Part shown: positions 5,646-5,647 of the stretch, one piece after another
How the letters are laid out: every line of letters starts with the position of its first letter
Position numbering within the stretch: position 1 is the first letter of the stretch
NCBI GenBank assembly: GCA_003220975.1
Contig: QHTX01000202.1
Span: forward strand, 1-5,647
Reading direction: 5' to 3'
DNA length: 5,647 nucleotides
From: Gemmatimonadota bacterium
GTDB lineage: Bacteria; Gemmatimonadota; Gemmatimonadetes; Gemmatimonadales; GWC2-71-9
Notes under the pieces: generated by a model
Told to the model about the DNA's origin: nothing
Seen by the model: the letters and a program-made list of their open reading frames with translations, nothing else
Database searches by the model: none
Program-made: the position numbers and the translations under genes

Positions 5646-5647
5646 GT

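Overview
This is a GC-rich stretch (ordinary chromosomal look, no phage, transposon, CRISPR or RNA gene seen) from a diderm bacterium. Two genes carry lipoprotein signal peptides and one a Sec-type signal, and there is a membrane-bound GGDEF protein. The mix of DUF4382-like lipoprotein, exported DinB-like protein and small membrane zinc-ribbon protein would suit a soil lineage such as Gemmatimonadota, but that is an inference from gene types, not proof.

Layout, left to right: (1) the 3' part of a DUF5996-family gene on the + strand, cut by the left edge; (2) a short spacer holding a decayed copy of the tail of the next gene; (3) a small + strand gene for a membrane-hairpin/zinc-ribbon protein, bracketed by a 33-bp direct repeat (32/33 identical); (4) a convergent junction with a stop-codon hairpin; (5) on the - strand, reading from right to left, an alpha/beta-hydrolase lipoprotein, a DUF4382-like lipoprotein with a C-terminal EF-hand-like acidic loop, and a small helical protein gene that overlaps the lipoprotein end by 32 nt and is interrupted by a one-base frameshift in a G-run; (6) divergently, on the + strand, an integral-membrane methyltransferase-like protein whose stop overlaps the start (ATGA) of an exported DinB-like protein; (7) convergent with that pair, a - strand membrane diguanylate cyclase running off the right edge.

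The genes do not form one obvious pathway. Firm functional units are the ATGA-coupled methyltransferase/DinB pair and the overlapping lipoprotein/small-protein pair. The hydrolase and the methyltransferase diverge from a very short region (about 60 bp between the chosen starts) in which I see no convincing -35/-10 pair.

The most interesting items are the repeat-bracketed zinc-ribbon gene, with a relic of its own 3' end sitting just upstream, and the frameshifted small gene that a start-to-stop ORF search would miss. I found no convincing evidence for a wholly new defence or mobile system in this window. No gap between supported features exceeds 300 bases.
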